Source: Pholiota molesta (lineage: Eukaryota; Basidiomycota; Agaricomycetes; Agaricales; Strophariaceae). Taken from it: a DNA stretch of 31,454 nucleotides. The notes below the pieces were generated by a model. It saw only the letters and a list, made by a program, of their open reading frames with translations, had not been told where the DNA came from and made no database searches. The translations under genes and the position numbers were made by a program. The DNA lies in NCBI GenBank assembly GCA_014925825.1, contig JACGCK010000375.1, positions 1-31,454 of the forward strand, in the 5' to 3' direction. Shown here in pieces: positions 10,995 to 22,848 of the stretch. How positions within the stretch are numbered: the stretch's first letter is position 1; each line of letters starts with the position of its first letter.

Positions 10995-11672
10995 ATGGCC
11001 TCCTGGCTCCGCATCGTCACCAAGCCACCATGCACACGGTACGCGCCCGCTAGACACTACTCAGACGCCGTGCACCGCGCCGCCACCAACAAGTGGCAGC
11101 TCGCCGGCGTCCCCCGCCCGCGCTCCATCCTCGACGACGACGACGCCCCCGTCGACCTCTCCGAGGACAGCGACGTCGTCAACGGCCTCCGCCCCGGCCA
11201 GCCCCCGCCGCACCTCAAGCGGCCCCCCGCCACGCCCACGCCCCACGAGTACAAGGCCCACCGCGCGACCCTGCGCAAGGCCTTCCCCGCGGGCTGGAGC
11301 CCCCCGCGCAAGCTCTCGCGCCAGGCCATGGACGCCCTGCGCGACCTGCACCGCGCGGACCCGGCCCAGTTCCGCGCCCCCGTCCTCGCGGACCGCTTCA
11401 AGATCAGCCCCGAGGCCGTCCGCAGGATCCTCAAGAGCAAGTGGGCGCCCAGCGCGGAGAAGCAGACCGCGCGCGCGATCAGCGAGCGCCGGGACACGCT
11501 GGCGGTCGTGCAGGAGCGCGTGGACAAGGAGCGGGAAGAGGCGAAGACGTTGATCAAGCTGAGGAAGGACACCCGGTATCTGCGCCCCCAAAGCAGCAGC
11601 AGCAGCGGCCCAGACGAAGAAAGCGCCGGCGAGACGGGCATTTCGCCAGCAGACACTTTTACGTTTCGCTGA
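10995..11672 (+). CDS. RRG9: required for respiratory growth protein 9, mitochondrial (neugrin-like)
   Basis: Rrg9/neugrin family proteins act in mitochondria and are needed to maintain mitochondrial gene expression. A single exon of 225 residues. The N-terminus MASWLRIVTKPPCTRYAPAR is basic and free of acidic residues, and the following RHYS resembles a processing-peptidase site, so matrix import is likely. The conserved core is at about residues 80-150: HRATLRKAFPAGWSPPRKLS, QAMDALRDLHRADPAQF, then LADRFKISPEAVRRILKSKW, the helix-turn-helix-like signature of the family. A charged C-terminal helix and a Ser-rich tail follow. The coding sequence is very GC-rich at third positions, which creates large shadow frames on both strands. 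Confidence 0.9.
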   Translation: MASWLRIVTKPPCTRYAPARHYSDAVHRAATNKWQLAGVPRPRSILDDDDAPVDLSEDSDVVNGLRPGQPPPHLKRPPATPTPHEYKAHRATLRKAFPAGWSPPRKLSRQAMDALRDLHRADPAQFRAPVLADRFKISPEAVRRILKSKWAPSAEKQTARAISERRDTLAVVQERVDKEREEAKTLIKLRKDTRYLRPQSSSSSGPDEESAGETGISPADTFTFR

Positions 11673-12414
11673 TCTGGGCCCCGAACACGCTGTGGCATGC
11701 GCGTGCGATGCCATGCCTTGCCTCGCTCCCGTGTTCACTGTCGCAGCCGTCCGGTGAATCAGTGAGCCTGCATTTTTGTAAAAATCTTCCTGAGCGGATG
11801 GACTAATATTACGTAGATCCCTGTCATTCCAACTGATCGTCCCGTCTCCATTTCCGCTCACCAGATTCGCGCAAACGACGAGCTCTAAGCGCCAGATCGC
11901 CTGCCATCTTCAAAATGCATAGTTTTTCGATTGCGCGTATCCGGATCTTCTAGGTATATACGATACAAAATGGGCAATAATTACATAGTGTCTACGCCGA
12001 TGCGGATGATGTGGAAGAGGGGTAATTTACACGTAGCGGGCAGTGAGTGGCTTTTGTACTAGTGAGAGGAGGCTATATCTACAGGAATATATACCATAAT
12101 CGTTATGCTTACCTTAGCGCGGGCAATAGATATAATCATAAATACCTATGGGTTCCCAGGCGCCGGCACATTGGTGAGAGGGAAGTGATATATATCGAAT
12201 GAAATAGAGGAGAATAATGAATGGCGAAAGACCAGTTCATACCAAAAGCGCGAAGGGCAACAACGAAATCCCAAGAATAAGCAGATAAGAATAAAACATG
12301 GCGAGTCCAATGATGCGATTGAGACAAGATACAAGCATGATGATAGAGGTATGGAGGGGATATGGGAAGGAAGGGGGGTAGGTTGGGGGTAGGGTATGAT
12401 CAGCATGGGACGCT
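11673..12414. other. convergent intergenic interval, RRG9 / P450
   Basis: Presumably holds the 3' UTRs of two convergent genes. It contains AT-rich stretches such as tatata around 12090 and 12190. No supported ORF or RNA gene is seen. Confidence 0.5.
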
Positions 12415-14438
12415 CTAGAGCGGCACGGAGGTTCTTTGGTACTTCAGACTGAAGGAGCCTTTCGGTGGTCGGCATAGAAGAATATCATTCCAATTGGGGA
12501 CAGGAAGCGGATTTGAAGGCTCGCCCAACTTATCGACGACTGAATGGCGGAAGCCGAGGATGAACATCGCCGTCAGGAGTTTCAGCTCGACTTTCGCGAG
12601 GCGTGTCCCGAGGCAGACAGTTTTTCCTGAACACCAACAAAAAAGCGGTTCAGTAAAATAAATGACAAAAGAAAGCAAGCAAGAAAGAAAGATAGAAAAG
12701 CCGCTCACCTCCGCCCCATCCAACATAGCCATACGGCACATGCGTGACTTCTTTCCTTCCGGGATCGAATTTCCATGGATCGGGGTAGAGCTCGGGGTCA
12801 AGATGGACATCACTAAAGGGATATATAACATAGGCTCCGGTAGGTATTATTTTGTTGTCAATATATAATTCTGGCCCGAGATTCCGCCTCATCGCCGTGT
12901 GCGGTTGTGCCACGCGCGTCGTCTCCCGGATCAGCGCATCTAGGACGGGCGTCTCGTTTTCCCATGCCTCCAGCGGTATGCTCGCGAGACGCGCTGAGAG
13001 CGACGACGGCGACGATGGGAGTGCAGATGCCGTCGGGGAGCTGGGTGCCGCGGACGATCTGGACGCGAGCAGGGCCTCGACCTCCGCGGCAGCTTTTGAT
13101 CGCCACTCCGGATGGCCCCCAAGGTATGTCATGAGCCACGAAGCTGGGAAGAACAACGTCAGCAGTCAGCCAGGCCGCGTCTCTGATATCTCGGGAAAGA
13201 CGTGGTAATACCCACCTGTCGTGCCCGTCGCTCTGGCCCCGGCAATCAAGAGTCCCATGATAAACTGCACACATGGAAAGTTGGGTCAGTGAGGATTCTG
13301 GTGGGAACGCCGCCGATTGGGATTGGAGAGAACCTACCCCCACGACCACGAGCTTCTCATCCCCAAAATCTAAAAGCATCTGCAGAGTGTCGTTCCGCGA
13401 GATCCCGCTGCGTTCTCTGTCATTGATGGCCTGGATGACGATGTCATAAATGTCTTTCGTTGCCCAAAGTTTTCTGATCATGGCGGGTGTGGGAAGCCAT
13501 GGGACGAGCACCGTCGCTGGCGTGGTCCCGTTATCGAGGATATCGTATAATTTCTTTAGCCGGGCAACGCGCACAGGATCGTCAGAAATTTCGGTCGCTG
13601 ACAGACTGCGGATGGTCAATTGGAACACGAGCTATGGGTGGTAAAGAAACATTTTAGCTTTGAGGTGGGCGGTGATAAAGATTTTATCACACTCACTTCG
13701 TAGACGTTATCAAATGGATCAAATTTCCCTGAAGTCCCCCAGCCTTCCATCATTCTCCTGGTGTCTTCCAGGAGGAGAGGAATCACTGTCAAGAAAAGGT
13801 TTAACAACCGCTAAACGGTAAAGAAACATGAAGAGATGCTCACGCGACGACAGTGGTAAGTTCCTTTGCACATTCGCGAGACGCTTGTGGATGAGAGATA
13901 TCCTCCGCGTTTGCAGGTCAGACGTGACACCGCGTACCATGGGAATCTGCCCATGGTGAAGGGAGTTAGAGGTTTCTTTTAAAATAGTCGGCGGGAAATA
14001 CTTACGGCGCCAGAGAGAATCTTAAAGCCTTCAGTGAGATCCAGGCCTTTTGCGGTGAAGAAAGTCTCTCGTGCACGCTCTCCAGAGACCACAACGACGG
14101 TGTTCTAGAAGAGGGTAAAAAATAGCATAAATATACACAGTCGACAGCGGATAATCGTCACGGGAGGAACGTACTCTTAATAGCTGGAATTGAAACACAT
14201 TTTGTCCAGTGGCATGAAACCCCCAGTTTAAAAAATCATAACGTTTGCGGAAGAAAGGAATGATATGGAAGAGAGAGTAGCCAGGCAGAAACTTGGGAGC
14301 ATCAGCACCTTCTTTCTCCAGCGAAGAGGTAATAAGAACGATTGCAAGAAATGCTATCACAGCGACCGTGAACTGAGTCGCAAACCCCGCGGAGAGAAAG
14401 GCATTGGCCGCAGATTGAAGGCCAACACTATAAGGCAT
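12415..14438 (-). CDS. cytochrome P450, eight exons
   Basis: A haem-thiolate monooxygenase, ER-anchored. Exons: 14438-14175, 14104-14006, 13946-13844, 13785-13697, 13631-13338, 13264-13216, 13143-12709 and 12626-12415; all phases agree, giving 514 residues. A hydrophobic anchor (about residues 25-40, AVIAFLAIVLITSS) precedes the proline hinge APKFLPGY. The I-helix reads IAGARATGTTASWLM (about 290-304). The K-helix ExxR is ETTR (373-376). The haem loop is GWGGGKTVCLGTRLAKVE with ligand Cys449. The usual F-x-x-G-x-R-x-C-x-G is thus W-x-x-G-x-T-x-C-x-G. A Ser/Ala/Pro-rich insert lies at about 326-350. The upstream in-frame ATG at 14531 is less likely because a TATA-like element lies between it and 14438. 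The substrate is unknown; no biosynthetic cluster surrounds it. Confidence 0.93.
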
Positions 14439-14490
14439 GACGAGGAGTGGTGGAGAAATCTCGGGGCGTGGAAGCGTTGAAAAGTGCGGG

Positions 14491-14502
14491 GGATTATAAT
14501 AT
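14491..14502 (-). promoter_or_regulatory. TATA-like element of the P450 gene
   Basis: On the minus strand this reads ATATTATAATCC, about 55-64 bp upstream of the proposed P450 start at 14438. It supports the downstream ATG and suggests a regulated rather than housekeeping promoter. Sequence match only. Confidence 0.35.
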
Positions 14503-14531
14503 GAGAAGGTCCAGCCGGGGCATATTGTCAT

Positions 14532-15717
14532 GTATCCAGGAGAGTCATTTTATACTCCATGCTGCATGGCACAGAAACCCGATGAAAAGGAAAATCATTA
14601 GATTATCTGCGGTCCCCGGCAAAATTATGCATCTCAATTCGGTCATCCAGACCTTACGGAAGCGGAATCAAAGTTCATGTCTATCGGGCACGCACTCGAG
14701 GATCTGGCGGCGTCTTCAGGTCCTCGCCAAAAATTTCCATTTATCTTTCTTCCAGATCTATAGGTGGGCATTTTCAAAAAGGGTCGGTCCCGAAATGAAC
14801 AAGGCAACAGGTCGTCACACAACTCCGGAAAGTTTCCTGAGCTGTAGCTTCTTCCACGTGCTGCCTGCCGCTTGTCAAGTTCATGATACCGCAACGGCCA
14901 GCTATTACGACTCAAGTGGGTGTGAGGCGTAGTGCGTTTCATGCGTGTCATGGTTCAGGTGAACTGACAGCTCCATGCTGGATCGTCGCACGTTAGGAAA
15001 ATATACTCAGGCCCTGCGCACGCTGTCGCCTGTGTTTTCGGGATTTTGCTCTTTTCTTCGCATTCAGTTTTCGCTTTGAAGATTGTTTGCTGATAATAAC
15101 TATTGTTTCCGCGAACGAGGAGCTGACAAATGTGAGCGATCAGAGATTCGCCCGTGGATCGCTCGCCATCAGATTCCCCGATTCAAAACTCTCCCTTATA
15201 GCGGTGATACCCTGGCGGGGTAGCTTGATGGTGACATCTAGGCAGTCATATCGGCAGAGATCATGCAGCAAGCAGAGCCATTTTTGTAACCTGAACGTGC
15301 AGAGTAAATCCCACGTCGGATCCCACTCTTTTTCTTGAGCACAACAGTTCGTAATATACGACGGGCTGCGTGGCAAGATTGGTCTAAAAGTAGAAAACGG
15401 TGGAAAAGGACAACGAAGCACCTTGAAGATAAGCCTGTCACGAGATACTTTCGTCATGAATGCTGAGGCCGAAATGACAAACTACAGCAAGTTATATTCA
15501 AGATTTGAGGCCACTTCTCGATGATGAATAACATAGAGTATATGTGTCGGGTCAGCCCCGTACAGCATCTAGATGGTTACCTGGAATGGTGGGTTAAAGA
15601 TAGGACAAAGGTGCTATGGAAGGCCAGCACGTTGCAGGAGGAATGAACGCACATACATGGGATGGAAAGCAGAAAGACACCATTTGAAGACCAAACTACG
15701 GGACCGCAATTTGATGT
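14532..15717. other. intergenic interval, P450 / PAQR gene
   Basis: The upstream region of the P450 and the 3' flank of the PAQR gene. ORFs up to 161 codons (14447-14932, +) have no recognisable domain and no splice consistency. Pyrimidine-rich sequence near 15040-15080 is the only compositional feature. Confidence 0.5.
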
Positions 15718-17074
15718 CTAACGACAGAAAGGCTGCGACATTCGGTAGCGCAGACAGGTTAACACGCCTTCAAAATGAGCTAATGCGGCCAATAAAACAC
15801 AAATATGGAAGATTTGATGCGAGGCGAAGAAGTAATCAAAACGGCCAGGTGCAAATCGCTCTGGAATCCTGTTGGCACTGTATAAACAAAAGAGGAGTCA
15901 ATGATGAGAATAGGATTCATTAATAAGAAACAAGAAGATTGGAACGGAGATTGTGGGGATTATATGAACGAGAGAAAATGATTGTCACATACTAGAGTAA
16001 TGCGCCAAAAATGTACAGCGCGCCCGAAAGAAACAACCAGAAGACACCCATCTCCGTGACTAGGTGGTCGAAGTCGTGGGTCAGGAACATGTGAGAGACT
16101 GGTATGACGGCAACAAGGCCTAGCGCAACAAAGACTGCGGTGCGAGCACCTCTATGCGTCGGTTTTGCATATTCTGGATTGAGCACGACGGACGCAGCGC
16201 CTATAAACACGATACATGTCTAGTCAGTGCGCAGGTCGTAATCACCGGTGATCATGATCAAGAATGACAGCGAACACACCTAAACCGGCCAACGACATGG
16301 CCGTGAGGTACAACTTCTGAATGTGTGGATCACAATAGAAGCCGTAATAAATGGATGGAAAAAATGAGCCAACGATGAGGATGATAATTCCCGAGTAGTC
16401 ATAAGCATGACAATATGAAGCAACCTAGGTTGCCAAGGCAGGTTTGAGCAGGGCGGAAGTGAGAAACATGTTGAATCCTGACCTCTTTCGAGTGGCACCC
16501 AGAGGTATGATAGAAAGCGCTGCACATGAGGCAGATAATTGCTGATGCTAAAAAAATGCCTATCACTGCCACATCTTGCCAGGCCGTCGTGGCATGGAGC
16601 TCCAGGTAGCGCTGGTAGTATGTTGCCAGAAAATACCCAAAGAAAACGGCACCCCATAAATGGGAATGAATATTCACTGGCGAATGGTATGTCACTTAGT
16701 CGTCATATAGTTTCACGGAAATCGTGGCTTGGAAGTACTTGTTTCATTATGCAGATCTGAGCGGTCGTGAGAAGAGAGATTGCAAAAGAAGGAATTGGGT
16801 TTCCTTACAGCCAAAAACAGAGCTGAAGCAACCTCGCCAGGTATACTGTAGTCTGCATTCAACGTTTCAGCTTGAAGGCCTTATAATGGAGTGAGGACGC
16901 AACACACCGTCTGTAGCCATAGTGGATATACTCATTATCCCGTTGCCAATGCTCAAGCTCATCCCAATGCACCGTGTTGGATGTCGACTTTGTTTTGGGT
17001 GCTTTGGAAGTCGAATGGGTGGCACCGTTGGATTTTTTCTTTGGGGGCTTCTGCCGTTGAGAAATTTCTGACAT
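15718..17074 (-). CDS. PAQR/AdipoR (hemolysin III) family seven-pass membrane protein
   Basis: Related to adiponectin receptors and fungal Izh proteins, which belong to the CREST hydrolase superfamily and influence lipid and zinc homeostasis. Seven exons: 17074-16908, 16852-16809, 16756-16739, 16676-16483, 16424-16280, 16200-15993 and 15877-15718; all phases close, giving 311 residues. The Lys/Ser-rich N-terminus leads to HWDELEHWQRDNEYI and GYRR, then SSVFGYLHNETMNIHSHLWG. The metal motifs are SAFYHT (S-x-x-x-H) and HQIFH (H-x-x-x-H) near the end. Hydrophobic segments between them give about seven membrane helices. The third exon is only 18 nt. The apparent TAG at 15992-15994 spans the donor of the last intron, so the protein is not truncated. 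The ligand or activity is inferred only from the family. Confidence 0.94.
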
Positions 17075-18379
17075 TCTGGTACGATTTACTCTGGGAGGTA
17101 ATCAGACAGGAAAGGTCCTGGAAAAGTTAGTACAAGCACGTTGAGAGGTTAAATGAGGGAAAGGTTGGCAGACATGTTTAATTATCCAGGGACCAAGGTC
17201 CAAACTTCAAATTCAGCGGACAGTGCCCTGATGTGGCTTTTGCCGTTAAACACGTGCATGCTGCGCTTCCCCAACAAGTTCAAAACGTCGCCCAAGGGCC
17301 AAGTCCTCCGGAAATCATTTTACTCGTCTCAATTCGATGGTAGACTTGTCTAGGTTTGTGTAGATGAGCCTGGACCAGGCTGTAAATTAGGTTAGAAATT
17401 TTCACAACGATATCTTATCATGTGCGACAATTCAATGATCTGTCAGAGTTAAAGAAAAGTACCCAATGGTTGATGGTCATCTGAAAAGTTGAGCTTAGAA
17501 TAAATATTAAGAATAGGTGAGAAGGGTGTATTTGGAGTTCAAGGCGCCATGATCAGGCAATGATCAGGTACCACCACCTGTTACCAGCGATATACATAAG
17601 CAGCTTCATTGATGTTTTCCGGAGTAACTGCGCCCTCTGCGGCCGTCGGTCACAGAATTCCCTAGTCTGAGAGGATACCACCGATCGGTACACTGATGTA
17701 TATTCCATGGAATATCACATTTAGACCAATCGATTCAGGGAAAATAGTCAGATTAGATCCTGTAAATTAGTGTGTGCAAGTCCATAAATTCATGTTCGGT
17801 GCAACTGCGAGTGATCCACTAACATTCGGCGTCGATGGTCATGAGGACATCCCCCAGTAAATGGTGGCTGGGAAGGGAATTAATGCGTGCAAAAAGAGTG
17901 GGCAAGCGTATGTTGCATTCGGAAATTCCTTGATCAGGCTATTTTGAAGACTTCAAGTAACGGTCATGGATCAAGTATCCAGACATGCCATGTGGGATTC
18001 TAAATTTTAGGTTGTAAATTTCTCAAAGCGCTGAGTGACTTAATAATCTAAGACGATGAGATAACGTATTATTAGAAACCAAATGTCATATGGAATCCAT
18101 GGCCTCATTACCTTCCTACCTTCCATCTTTCTTCCATGTTCAATTGCGTGAGTAAATCCAAAGGTCAGATGGGATTTGGGCGAGCTCAGAAGCGTCTGAA
18201 ACCCACGGTGCCGAATCGTAATTACGCCGCGTGGTATAAGCAGTCTTGACAGGCCATCCCACCTAAATCTCATGATTTCATTCGACACGCGTGAATGAAT
18301 CTCGATTGGTATGTCATCGAAGAGGGATCGAGAGTCCGAGAAAAAAGGACAGCAAACTTGGGTATAGGTATCGACGAGG
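17075..18379. other. intergenic interval, PAQR gene / kinase
   Basis: About 1.3 kb of AT-rich sequence. A short minus-strand ORF (18288-18040) contains WIPYDIWFLIIRYL, faintly like the start of an F-box domain, but it stops five residues later. Nothing else is supported. Confidence 0.45.
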
Positions 18380-19689
<1,310 letters not shown>

Positions 19690-20383
19690 ATGGTGTATTC
19701 GACAGTTTCGGGGGAAGTTTTTCCAGAAGTTGCGGTGTCTCGTGGAGTGTTCGAGAGAAGTCTATCGGCAGAAGAAAGTAAAAGGAAAGTGTTGAATCGG
19801 GTATGATGATGGTTTAGTGAGAGTCAGAAATGAAGCTATCGGAATGAGATAAGCATTAGATCATCTTTGCCACGAGGCGGACTTCCACTTTCGGGCGGCG
19901 AGATGTACATGGTACAACGGTCAACCCAAAATATTAAATCCCCTGTGTGTCTGTGCATTTAGTGAATGAGCAAAGCAAGAGCAAAGGCAATAGAAAAAGA
20001 GTCGAAGAAGTCCTAAGAGCTTCTCAAACTTGTCAACGGGGTAAATATCATCAGAAGCAAAATTGTTTTCTTTTTCGCGATATGATAGTCTCAAGGGCAA
20101 TATTAGTTACAAGGAATCTTGATTGCTGTCGGCAAAGCCGCAAGCGTTAGGATTGTTTAAACACTATCGTAAAAACACCGCAGCTCTCAAAAAAATCCAT
20201 CCACTTACGGTGCACTATATCTATGCTCAGATCCAGCCTTTCTGACATTCAGGCTTAAATGTTTTGCCGATGGAGTACAACATGGATGGGGAGCTGGAAT
20301 ACACAAAAATTTACACGACTGCTTATACATCTTACACACCAAAGAATACGCGGCGAGGTGGCTGGTCTCCGAAATGGCCAAAA
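19690..20383. other. intergenic interval between two minus-strand genes
   Basis: The first about 80 bp read well on the minus strand (contains FSRTLHETPQLLEKL) in a frame offset by one from the kinase, without an ATG. It may be lost N-terminal coding sequence. The rest is AT-rich with no supported ORF and includes the 3' flank of GID9. Confidence 0.45.
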
Positions 20384-21949
20384 TTATGAGATAAAGACTT
20401 TTTTTAAATCGTGGAATGGGACCGACTTCCCTGTCCGCGGGCAGGTTACGATCCCATCGTTCCTGGCCGCCATATCTTCCAGCGCCTGTGAGAGCAATCA
20501 AAATAAGCGTTTGAAGTAAGAGCGCAGTCGTAGCCACCAGGCACGTACCTCTCTCGAATACACATGTCCATCTGGGAATGCCATTGGCATATTATCTCCA
20601 TCCATGATTTTCCCACTTATTCGACATACAATTGTGGAGTTCGCATGATGGCTGAAGGGGACTTCACTTGCCAGTTTTCCAAGGCCGAGCGGCTGGGAAA
20701 CCGGTCCAGACTCTCCATCACATACCGGACAATCCACGTTCTTCGTTGCATGATCAAAACATGCTGGCAACTTCAATGCGACGAGGCCGGCATACAGCGC
20801 AAGGTGAAGAAGAGGTTCCGTTGATAACGTGTTCAGGTTGTATATCGCCAAACGGAAAGATTTTGCCAGGGTATTCCACCGTGAGGTGTCATAGAGCCGC
20901 TGCGGACGATAAGGTGAGTTCGCCTTGACATTCCTTTCAAGACAAAACTTACTTTATAAGGCCCACATGATGTTGTTGAAGGAAACGCTAACAGAGCTGA
21001 CAATTGCTGAATCTGAGCCATGTGGGTTTCTTGCCATGAGATCAAGTATTTTTTTGAATACGCAATCGCATCCAAACTCTTTCCAGCTCTAGAAAGTTCG
21101 ATGTATTCTTGCATCCGAAGATCGAATTCCAAAGTACTCTGTGAGTAAGTGAGACGAAGGTCAATTGAGACCCATGGAACATAAATCGTTTGATCTCCTA
21201 CCTTAATTTTCCGCAAAGCCGTCTTGTTTTCACTGCACCACGCGAGAGCTTCGGTGCAGCTATGTCGGGCCAATGCATCTTCTATCCGGCGTATGTCGGA
21301 AAATAGTTCAATATCAACGAGTGTCTGTAAAGATGCTGATGAGATCATCGGGAAGACAACACAAACGGCTCCGGTATACCTCAATCCCTTTCTCCTTAGC
21401 TATGCTTTTCGCAGATTTGTCCTTCCCGGCTCTCAGACACCAGTCGACAAGCCATCTATCAAGGCGTATGTCAGCCCATCTTGAGAATTCCGGCTGATTT
21501 GGACTCTGAAGAGCTTCGACTGTTGCCAAATGGTGAAGCCGTTCTCGCATGACATCTTGAGTAGGTTTTCCCGCTGTTTCATGCAGGTCAGATAACTGTG
21601 CGTCGCTCAGAAATTTTACGTTCCGTCTTTGAGGTTATGGCTCTCACCTTGCGCTTTAAGCCCTCCACCTTTCCAATCATACTGTCGATGGACTTGAGCG
21701 TATCTTCTGCCGATAAGTTGCTATTCGACGCTTTGTTCACAAGTTCATTCGAGGTCGCCTGCACACTCTGGAGCTCACGTTCCACATTACGCTGGGATGT
21801 ACGAAATATTTTCCGATAGTTCTCGTAGGGTACCTGTCATAGTGAGGTGAGTTGTAGCTCCTGAGAATATGTGCTTAAGCCTACACACGTACTCGGGCAA
21901 AGGGTTGCTCAAAGAGCATGATACCTTCCGTATTGAGTTTGTTTGCCAT
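20384..21949 (-). CDS. GID9: GID/CTLH E3 ubiquitin ligase RING subunit (FYV10/MAEA-like)
   Basis: With RMND5/Gid2 this subunit forms the RING heterodimer of the GID/CTLH E3 ligase, which in yeast degrades gluconeogenic enzymes. Seven exons: 21949-21893, 21833-21648, 21595-21380, 21324-21202, 21138-20953, 20899-20549 and 20485-20384; every exon is a multiple of three, giving 406 residues. The N-terminal coiled region includes VPYENYRKIFRTSQRNVERE. LisH is at about 129-160 (RLDRWLVDWCLRAG), followed by CTLH (DALARHSCTEALAWCSENK) and CRA (RLYDTSRWNTLAKSFRLAIY). The C-terminal Gid-type RING contains CPVCDGESG, CRISGKIM, FPDGHVYSREAL and CPRTGKSVPF. All hallmarks are present and nothing is disrupted. 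Confidence 0.95.
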
Positions 21950-21966
21950 TTCCCTTCATACGCATG

Positions 21967-22308
21967 GAAATATCGCCACAAGCTATCCGGTTGCACGTTG
22001 TTGAATGGAAGCGTTCAGGGGACAATCGAGCACTTGCGGTGGTGGCGTCGACAGAGTTGGCGTACATTCGGCCCGAACGGGTCCGTCTGTATCAAACGCA
22101 ACGGTCACAGTCACAGACAAATTGTCGAACCTTGCGGGCCGTCTCTCCTACCCTTCCTACCCCTTCACTGCCAACTAATAATTCGGATGACCTGCCTATC
22201 ATCTTGAATCTTGATGTTCTGCATCCCAAACAGATTTCAGCAGCTCTTCTGACACAAATATCGCTCATGATTCTGTCTCCATTTCCCCTCGGTTTATTCA
22301 AGGCATAA
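21967..22308 (+). CDS. uncertain ORF divergent from GID9
   Basis: A 113-codon ORF from ATG at 21967 (MEISPQAIRLHVVEWKRSG...) whose start lies only 17 bp from the GID9 start on the other strand. Its first half has a protein-like composition (ALAVVASTELAYIRPERV), the second half is Pro/Leu-rich. Coding-like pieces continue downstream to about 22600 in other frames, so it may be the first exon of a larger gene or part of a decayed one. No family recognised. Confidence 0.3.
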   Translation, partial: EISPQAIRLHVVEWKRSGDNRALAVVASTELAYIRPERVRLYQTQRSQSQTNCRTLRAVSPTLPTPSLPTNNSDDLPIILNLDVLHPKQISAALLTQISLMILSPFPLGLFKA

Positions 22309-22520
22309 AACGTAGACATGGAGCTTGATGCAGATGAGCTATGCCTTCAGTATGCTGTGCTTCGTTCATGTCGGACAAAGATGTCAACTTCAAGATGTCA
22401 GCATGGGCTGTCCTACATGCATATGGCCAGTCATGACGATACTCGGCGGCACAGATATCCAAGCATGCGGCTAGCGTCTGGCCAGATGGATACATCGGCG
22501 GACACTTGCTCGCGGTCGAA

Positions 22521-22848
22521 CTAGACCACGCTCAAAATTGCTATGCGCAACCGCCGACCACACCCAGTACTCAATACTGACCGATATGGCAGAAACTCAT
22601 GGCCAATTTCTATTTCACCATCCTCATAATGGAGAACTCTAGACACGGAGCGCCGGCTGCGTGTTCCATCCTATATCTTGGCCAGATCTCGGCACTCGCC
22701 TACGCTCTCTGCAGCTTGATCTCTGGATCTTTACTTTCCTCCTGCTTTTTTCGTTGCTGCTGATTTGCAAGGATTCGCATTCCGTTTGCAGTGCTTCGAT
22801 CCGCATGTCTGCAATATTCTGTCTTCTGTGCTCCTCTGTACTCCACAA
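22521..22848 (-). pseudogene. possible coiled-coil gene fragment, unrecognised
   Basis: From 22848 downwards the minus strand reads EEHRRQNIADMRIEALQTEC, a likely coiled coil. Further on, a second frame reads SRRSVSRVLHYEDGEIEIG up to a TAG at 22521-22523. The segments are in different frames and no clear intron links them. Either a multi-exon gene I cannot resolve or a relic. Plus-strand readings of the same DNA are also partly open. Confidence 0.25.

Noticed and set aside
11057..11861. Long ORFs on both strands overlapping RRG9
   Set aside because: They are shadows caused by the high GC content at third codon positions of RRG9, which alone shows a conserved domain.
15992..15994. Premature TAG truncating the PAQR protein
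   Set aside because: It overlaps a GTATGT donor; a final exon at 15877-15718 restores the conserved HQIFH-containing C-terminus in phase.
17696..17718. Shared GGAATATCACAT motif with 23094 as a dispersed element
   Set aside because: The match is only about a dozen bases in AT-rich DNA with no terminal repeats; chance is adequate.
18040..18288. F-box-like ORF
   Set aside because: Only about 14 residues resemble an F-box start, and the frame stops immediately after; no continuation was found.
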